DNA of 10,927 nt. Source: Syntrophomonas sp. UBA5288. GTDB taxonomy: Bacteria; Bacillota; Syntrophomonadia; Syntrophomonadales; Syntrophomonadaceae. Both the position numbers and the translations under genes were made by a program. This document shows positions 7,465-10,927 of the stretch, piece by piece. Numbering within the stretch: position 1 is the stretch's first letter; the number at the start of each line of letters is the position of its first letter. Where the stretch lies: the NCBI GenBank assembly GCA_002408445.1, contig DHSK01000068.1:1968-12894 (forward strand). Direction: 5' to 3'. The notes under the pieces are model-generated. The model saw only the letters and a program-made list of their open reading frames with translations, was not told where the DNA came from and did no database searches.

Positions 7465-10143
7465 CTACTCATTCTGAGCCCGGGTAAGCTTTAGGGAATT
7501 CTGATATATCTCATTTATCTCCTTGTCTGTCAATTCCCGGTTTTGATTTCTTAATCCGGCCAGACTGAATCCATGTTTCCGGCCCAGGTCACGCAGGTGG
7601 GCAAGGTCTTCCAGCGGCAGCTTGGTGCCGATACTGTAATTCTTCCCTTCCCCTTCCATGGCCAATAAAATAGTTTCAGACAGGCATCCCAGTCCCACCC
7701 CGTCACGGTAACCAAAATTAGGCCCGAAATTAACCTGATCCGGATATTGGACCAATCCACCCTCCAGAATCAGAACATCTTCCCGCCTGAGTGCCACCTC
7801 CGGTGATACATCGGCCGGCCGGGCTACATCACAGACTACGGCCCCGGTTTGGAAATGTTCCGGGAAGAGGATATATTCGGGTGAGTTGCTGGCAGCCACT
7901 ATCAGATTGCATAAAGGCAAATCCCGATCCAAATCAAGACTGATCCTGATAGGACTGTCAATGGCCAGAAATGCTGCAATCTCCTCAGTCGTCGGCAGAT
8001 CCAAATCCTGCCCCTGAATCAAGGCCAGATAATCGCGGGCAGCTGCGGTATCCTGCTTTTCCAGCATTCTCGTCACATTAGCCAGCCACCCGCTCATACC
8101 GCTAGTTCTGCCTTCGGTCAGTTCTTCTCTGGCCTGCCTGAAAATATCCTGGACCAATGAGTTAAGCCGGTTGCGGCTGCTGACGGCATGGCGCGCATTA
8201 CCGAACAGGGTAATATCATTGACCTCCCGGGCCAGTAAAAGGGCACAGGCCCGGCCTATGGAACCGGTAGCGCCTATTACGGCCGCCCGGGCTTCGGAAA
8301 CATTAATATGCATTTTTCTTGCGCCCAGCACAACTGCTTCAATAGCCATCAGGGTGGTAAAGCTGTTGCCACTCGTTATAGCGACATCCCGTCCTAGAAC
8401 ATTATGTCCCCCGCGGGTCACAACCGAAGTAAGAGCACCCAGGCCAACAATTTCCGCCCCCAGGTCGCGTCCCAGGTCAACTGCGCTGGCTACCATGGCC
8501 GAAGCTTCCTTGGCCGGCATGGACATTATTTCACGACCGCCCAGGGGCACTCCAATCAGCCAGCCTTCCGCCACCACCCCGGTATGCGATTTAATGGCCG
8601 GCATATGGCAGACCACCGCAGGATCTTCCGTCAGACTTTGCCATTGCAGGAAGCGGTACAGTTCATCCCGGCTAAAAGACTGAAAAGAAGGATTGTTGAG
8701 TACTACATCTTCAGGTCCGGGATAGTGAATCACAAAGGCAAATTTACGGGATGGCTTTTCAGTTTCACTTAGAACCGAGCATTTGGTTTTTCTGCTCATT
8801 AAGCGGTAATCAATAACTTTGTCGGCAGAATTGTTATTGCCCAGTAAAAAACGGTACAATTGTCCATAATCACGGCAAACCAATATGTGACATAACTTAT
8901 CCAGGGCTTTTAACACATAGTCAATTTGTTCATAGGATATAGTCAGGGATGGCTCCAGTCTTAAGGTCATGGAATTATTCAGAAAAGGAGCCAATCTAAT
9001 CCCCCCGACATTTAGCAGGTATCCGGCCAGTAAGGCGGTAAAACCACCGGCGTCAGTCATGAAAGACATATCGTAGGAGCCGCAGTCATCCATATCCCTG
9101 AACTCAATGCCCACCATCAGCCCCAGGCCTCTGACCTCTTTTATCACTTCCGCATAAGTCTGACCCAGCTTTTGGACTCCCTTCAAAAGATAGCGTCCTT
9201 TTTGCTCAACCTCCCTGATCAGCTCGCCATCATTATGCATGAGTTTATCCAAAACCGCATTACCGACGGCACAGGTGACTCCGTTATTGGCAAAAGTAGA
9301 GCTATGCAGCATCCCAAAGTCTTCATTCCAGACCCTGGGGGAACTGAGGCATACTGCCATCGGGAACAATCCCCCGCCCAGGGCTTTAGCCAAGAGCATC
9401 ACATCCGGTTCAATTTCTTCATGCTGGCAGGCAAATAGACGCCCGGTACGTCCCAGCCCGGTTTGAATCTCGTCGACAATAAATACGATCCCATGTTCAT
9501 TACAGAATTTCTGAGCCTCTTTTAAATAACCGGACCGGGCTACAATTATTCCACCTTCGCCCTGAACCGGCTCCACAATAAAGGCCGCCACATCACCCTG
9601 ATACTCATCATAAACCGCTTGCAGTGCGGTAGCATCATTGTAAGGCACCTTGGCAAATCCCGGCGCAGGGGCCCGGAAAGGCTTCTGGTAAGAAGATTTG
9701 CCGGTCGCGGATAATGCCCCCAGGGTCTTGCCATGGAAACTGTTGTAAGTGGAAATAATAACGTTTTTACCGGTGCAGGAGCGGGCTAATTTTATGCCTG
9801 CTTCCACCGCTTCGGTACCGCTCTGGCAAAATGTACTGTAACACAAAGCGCCCGGAGAACATTCGGCCAAACGATTGGCCAACTTCAATGCCTCTTGCGG
9901 CAGTGAAGGCTGGACCAGACTGGGAAGTCCTTTTTCTCTGACTTCGTCCAGGGCGGCCCAGATGAAATCCGGGTTATAGCCAAAGGGTACGGCACCATAT
10001 TGAGCAATAAAATCAAGGTATCTGTTCCCTTCCTCATCCCACAGATAAGAGCCTTCACCGCGGACATAATTCTTATCCAGTTTGAAGGTCTTGAGGATTT
10101 TGGCCAGAGTTGGATTTAGTAAATTATCTTTATATTGTGACAT
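7465..10143 (-). CDS. Class III aminotransferase fused to an acyl-ACP reductase-like (AAR) domain
   Basis: An 892-aa two-domain enzyme. Numbered from ATG 10143, residues ~5-425 are a complete class III (fold-type I) PLP aminotransferase: SGTEA (~108) phosphate loop, YNSFHGKT (~133), VDEIQTGLGRTG with Asp224 contacting the pyridine nitrogen, catalytic Lys253 in LLAKALGGGL, and HSSTF (~280). After a linker, ~465-865 resemble cyanobacterial long-chain acyl-ACP reductase (AAR): GLGALTSVV (~567), TSGNSFTT (~590), the Rossmann loop VIGATGSIG (~622-630) and GCLSETILLAMEG with Cys820 at the position of the thioester-forming Cys of AAR. About 70 residues are inserted after the Rossmann loop. Inference: an acyl thioester is reduced to an aldehyde, then aminated. 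The substrate is unknown. ATG 10143 has GGGGGAG 4 bases upstream; the in-frame ATG at 10176 lies in the leader and lacks a ribosome site. Cytoplasmic; monocistronic, with its own promoter and terminator. Confidence 0.9.
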   Translation of the reverse strand: MSQYKDNLLNPTLAKILKTFKLDKNYVRGEGSYLWDEEGNRYLDFIAQYGAVPFGYNPDFIWAALDEVREKGLPSLVQPSLPQEALKLANRLAECSPGALCYSTFCQSGTEAVEAGIKLARSCTGKNVIISTYNSFHGKTLGALSATGKSSYQKPFRAPAPGFAKVPYNDATALQAVYDEYQGDVAAFIVEPVQGEGGIIVARSGYLKEAQKFCNEHGIVFIVDEIQTGLGRTGRLFACQHEEIEPDVMLLAKALGGGLFPMAVCLSSPRVWNEDFGMLHSSTFANNGVTCAVGNAVLDKLMHNDGELIREVEQKGRYLLKGVQKLGQTYAEVIKEVRGLGLMVGIEFRDMDDCGSYDMSFMTDAGGFTALLAGYLLNVGGIRLAPFLNNSMTLRLEPSLTISYEQIDYVLKALDKLCHILVCRDYGQLYRFLLGNNNSADKVIDYRLMSRKTKCSVLSETEKPSRKFAFVIHYPGPEDVVLNNPSFQSFSRDELYRFLQWQSLTEDPAVVCHMPAIKSHTGVVAEGWLIGVPLGGREIMSMPAKEASAMVASAVDLGRDLGAEIVGLGALTSVVTRGGHNVLGRDVAITSGNSFTTLMAIEAVVLGARKMHINVSEARAAVIGATGSIGRACALLLAREVNDITLFGNARHAVSSRNRLNSLVQDIFRQAREELTEGRTSGMSGWLANVTRMLEKQDTAAARDYLALIQGQDLDLPTTEEIAAFLAIDSPIRISLDLDRDLPLCNLIVAASNSPEYILFPEHFQTGAVVCDVARPADVSPEVALRREDVLILEGGLVQYPDQVNFGPNFGYRDGVGLGCLSETILLAMEGEGKNYSIGTKLPLEDLAHLRDLGRKHGFSLAGLRNQNRELTDKEINEIYQNSLKLTRAQNE

Positions 10144-10152
10144 GTCACTCCC

Positions 10153-10175
10153 CCTTTTGTGCACACCTTTGTGCA
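10153..10175 (-). repeat. Tandem direct repeat in the leader of the fusion gene
   Basis: Two near-identical units, TGCACAAAAGG (10163-10153) and TGCACAAAGG (10175-10166) on the minus strand, lie 12-13 bases apart in the 5' leader, between the predicted transcription start and the start codon. The first overlaps the ribosome binding site. This position suits a repressor or translational control site, but no binding protein can be named. Confidence 0.4.
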
Positions 10176-10193
10176 TAGTTAATGACTATAGAT

Positions 10194-10221
10194 ATTTTAT
10201 TGATTATTCCCATAATGTCAA
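10194..10221 (-). promoter_or_regulatory. Sigma-A-type promoter of the aminotransferase-reductase gene
   Basis: On the minus strand a perfect -35 TTGACA (10221-10216) is followed after 16 bases by a -10 TAAAAT (10199-10194, five of six consensus bases). Transcription would start near 10187, leaving a leader of about 45 bases before ATG 10143. An A/T-rich run (CAAAAAAAG region) just upstream could serve as an UP element. Confidence 0.7.
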
Positions 10222-10315
10222 ATTCAAAAACTTTTTTTGTTTTTACATAAATTTATGCAATGGTGGAAATACTGACAATTACAGATATTATACTGTAAAG
10301 AAAGGAGGATCTTTG

Positions 10316-10462
10316 GTGGAAGAGAGCGATATCAAAACTAAAGAGGGTTATGATCTTGGCAGCTGGCAGTTTCTAAAAACCGGATGGTGGGTTCTGCACA
10401 TAATAGCCGTTGCCGCCTTGTTCTACCTTGGTTACTTATACGGTGCCTCAGTGTTTAGATAG
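10316..10462 (+). CDS. Small single-pass membrane protein, 48 aa
   Basis: This short gene begins at GTG 10316 with a near-perfect AAAGGAGG ribosome site 7 bases upstream, giving MEESDIKTKEGYDLGSW... Longer upstream extension in the same frame has no ribosome site and crosses the promoter region, so I reject it. Residues 1-20 are polar and charged. Residues ~24-44 (WWVLHIIAVAALFYLGYLYG) form one predicted transmembrane helix with an aromatic entry, leaving a short SVFR tail. I do not recognise the family. It is transcribed divergently from the aminotransferase-reductase fusion, with about 170 bases between the start codons; a TATTATACT -10-like stretch at 10286-10294 is present but no good -35. 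Possible roles include an accessory membrane subunit or small regulator, which is inference only. Its original terminator is now separated from it by the inserted element at 10483-10666. Confidence 0.75.
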   Translation: MEESDIKTKEGYDLGSWQFLKTGWWVLHIIAVAALFYLGYLYGASVFR

Positions 10463-10482
10463 GATAACTCAAATTGCTAAAT

Positions 10483-10666
10483 GAGAGTTTTGCATAATTC
10501 CCAAAACCCCATTTGTCATTGCTATGAATAACGGTTTTATGTCATCCTGAGGCTAAGCCGAAGGATCTTTCCATCTCGGAGATTGAAAGATCCTTCACTA
10601 CGTTCAGGATGACATTCGCAAAGTTACTGCTTAATCATAGGAAAAAGTTAATTATGCAAAACTCTC
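10483..10666. mobile_element. MITE-like non-coding insertion, 184 bp
   Basis: The ends are perfect 17-bp terminal inverted repeats: GAGAGTTTTGCATAATT at 10483-10499 and its complement at 10650-10666. They are flanked by an identical 4-bp direct repeat AAAT (10479-10482 and 10667-10670), as a target-site duplication would be. No open frame of useful length is inside, so it must be mobilised by a transposase encoded elsewhere. The termini may alternatively be counted as 18 bp if the flanking T/A pair belongs to the element. The IS family of the ends is not recognised. Confidence 0.8.
10540..10614. repeat. Long imperfect hairpin inside the MITE
   Basis: TGTCATCCTGA (10540-10550) pairs with TCAGGATGACA (10604-10614), and GAAGGATCTTTC (10560-10571) with GAAAGATCCTTC (10585-10596), leaving a 13-base loop. 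From memory, very similar TGTCATCCTGAG...GAAGGATCTTTC sequences occur as dispersed repeats in many bacterial genomes. As RNA it would form a stable long stem whichever strand is transcribed. Confidence 0.8.
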
Positions 10667-10672
10667 AAATAC

Positions 10673-10719
10673 AAAACCCGCTCCCAGACTTTAATTAAAA
10701 TGGCCTGAAAGCGGGTTTT
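10673..10719. terminator. Bidirectional intrinsic terminator
   Basis: A perfect 10-bp pair, AAAACCCGCT (10673-10682) and AGCGGGTTTT (10710-10719), with a 27-base loop. T-rich sequence follows on both strands (GGGTTTTGGTTT on plus, GGGTTTTGTATTT on minus), so it can end the small membrane-protein transcript from the left and the iron-sulfur oxidoreductase transcript from the right (stop at 10736). Confidence 0.75.
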
Positions 10720-10735
10720 GGTTTAGCTTTAAATT

Positions 10736-10927
10736 TTACCACTCGGGCGGCAGTTTTTTAAGCTGAGCCAGATTAAAAACCGGGCCGTCCAGGCAAATAA
10801 ATTCACTGCCGATATTGCAGCGGCCGCATTTGCCGATACCGCATTTCATACGCATTTCCAGGGTGGTTATTACCTGTTCGTCGCTATAACCCATCTTCTC
10901 CAGGGCTTTAATAACAAATTTTATCAT
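10736..10927 (-). CDS. FAD/NAD(P)-binding oxidoreductase subunit, [2Fe-2S] C-terminus (partial)
   Basis: Only the last 63 codons lie in the window; the gene enters from the right edge. The ATG at the edge is probably internal, since family members usually have a GPP-x-MIKFV segment here, the end of the NAD-binding domain. The visible part carries four cysteines as C-x4-C-x2-C-x7-C (residues 29, 34, 37 and 45 of the visible part, in CGIGKCGRCNIG...C), followed by LDGPVF. This is the [2Fe-2S] cluster module typical of the gamma/B subunits of sulfhydrogenase, anaerobic sulfite reductase (AsrB) and related Flx/Hdr-linked flavoproteins. Such subunits pass electrons between NAD(P)H, FAD and an iron-sulfur partner. 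Dihydroorotate dehydrogenase electron-transfer subunits (PyrK) are a more distant alternative. Which complex it belongs to cannot be told without the upstream genes. Its transcript ends at the bidirectional terminator just past the stop. Confidence 0.88.
   Translation of the reverse strand: MIKFVIKALEKMGYSDEQVITTLEMRMKCGIGKCGRCNIGSEFICLDGPVFNLAQLKKLPPEW

Noticed and set aside
10144..10176. Upstream in-frame ATG at 10176 as start of the fusion protein
   Set aside because: It has no ribosome site, sits close to the predicted transcription start, and adds a low-complexity, repeat-encoded leader (MHKGVHKRGSD).
10082..10315. Long upstream start for the small membrane-protein gene
   Set aside because: The extension overlaps the start and promoter of the divergent fusion gene and lacks a ribosome site, whereas GTG 10316 has AAAGGAGG at good spacing.

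Overview
The window most likely comes from an anaerobic, endospore-lineage Firmicute (Clostridia; Peptococcaceae or Desulfotomaculum-like). This is an inference from strong AGGAGG-type ribosome sites, a DegV protein, a sigma-A-like promoter and the [2Fe-2S] tail of an anaerobic flavoprotein reductase. All genes lie on the minus strand except one short membrane-protein gene near the right end.

Positions 1-5367 (minus) form one tightly packed operon that looks like an extended type III-like restriction-modification or defence locus. In transcription order it holds: an SNF2-type helicase with a degenerate PLD-like N-terminus (1076 aa), a DUF4391-type protein (217 aa), a small AT-rich protein with a PD...ExK nuclease signature (192 aa), and the first 308 codons of a Mod-type adenine DNA methyltransferase (DPPY motif). 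Every junction is close or overlapping, so translation is probably coupled. The methyltransferase runs off the left edge; a Res-type translocase/nuclease may follow outside the window.

Positions 5368-5981 are a ~600-base gap without a convincing gene. It holds a palindrome-rich element upstream of the helicase and several GC-rich hairpins. Positions 5982-7247 (minus) carry a DUF1285-like gene directly followed (TAA then ATG) by degV, which encodes a fatty-acid-binding protein.

Positions 7465-10143 (minus) encode the most unusual protein here: a class III PLP aminotransferase fused to a domain resembling the cyanobacterial long-chain acyl-ACP reductase (AAR), with the catalytic Cys and the GATGSIG nucleotide-binding loop present. 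The architecture suggests a single chain that reduces an acyl thioester to an aldehyde and aminates it, or a related aldehyde/amine conversion. It has its own promoter (TTGACA-16-TAAAAT) and a clear intrinsic terminator.

Divergent from it is a 48-aa single-pass membrane protein. A 184-bp MITE-like element, with 17-bp perfect terminal inverted repeats and a 4-bp AAAT target duplication, sits between that small gene and a bidirectional terminator. The window closes with the C-terminus of a [2Fe-2S] FAD/NAD(P)-binding oxidoreductase subunit.
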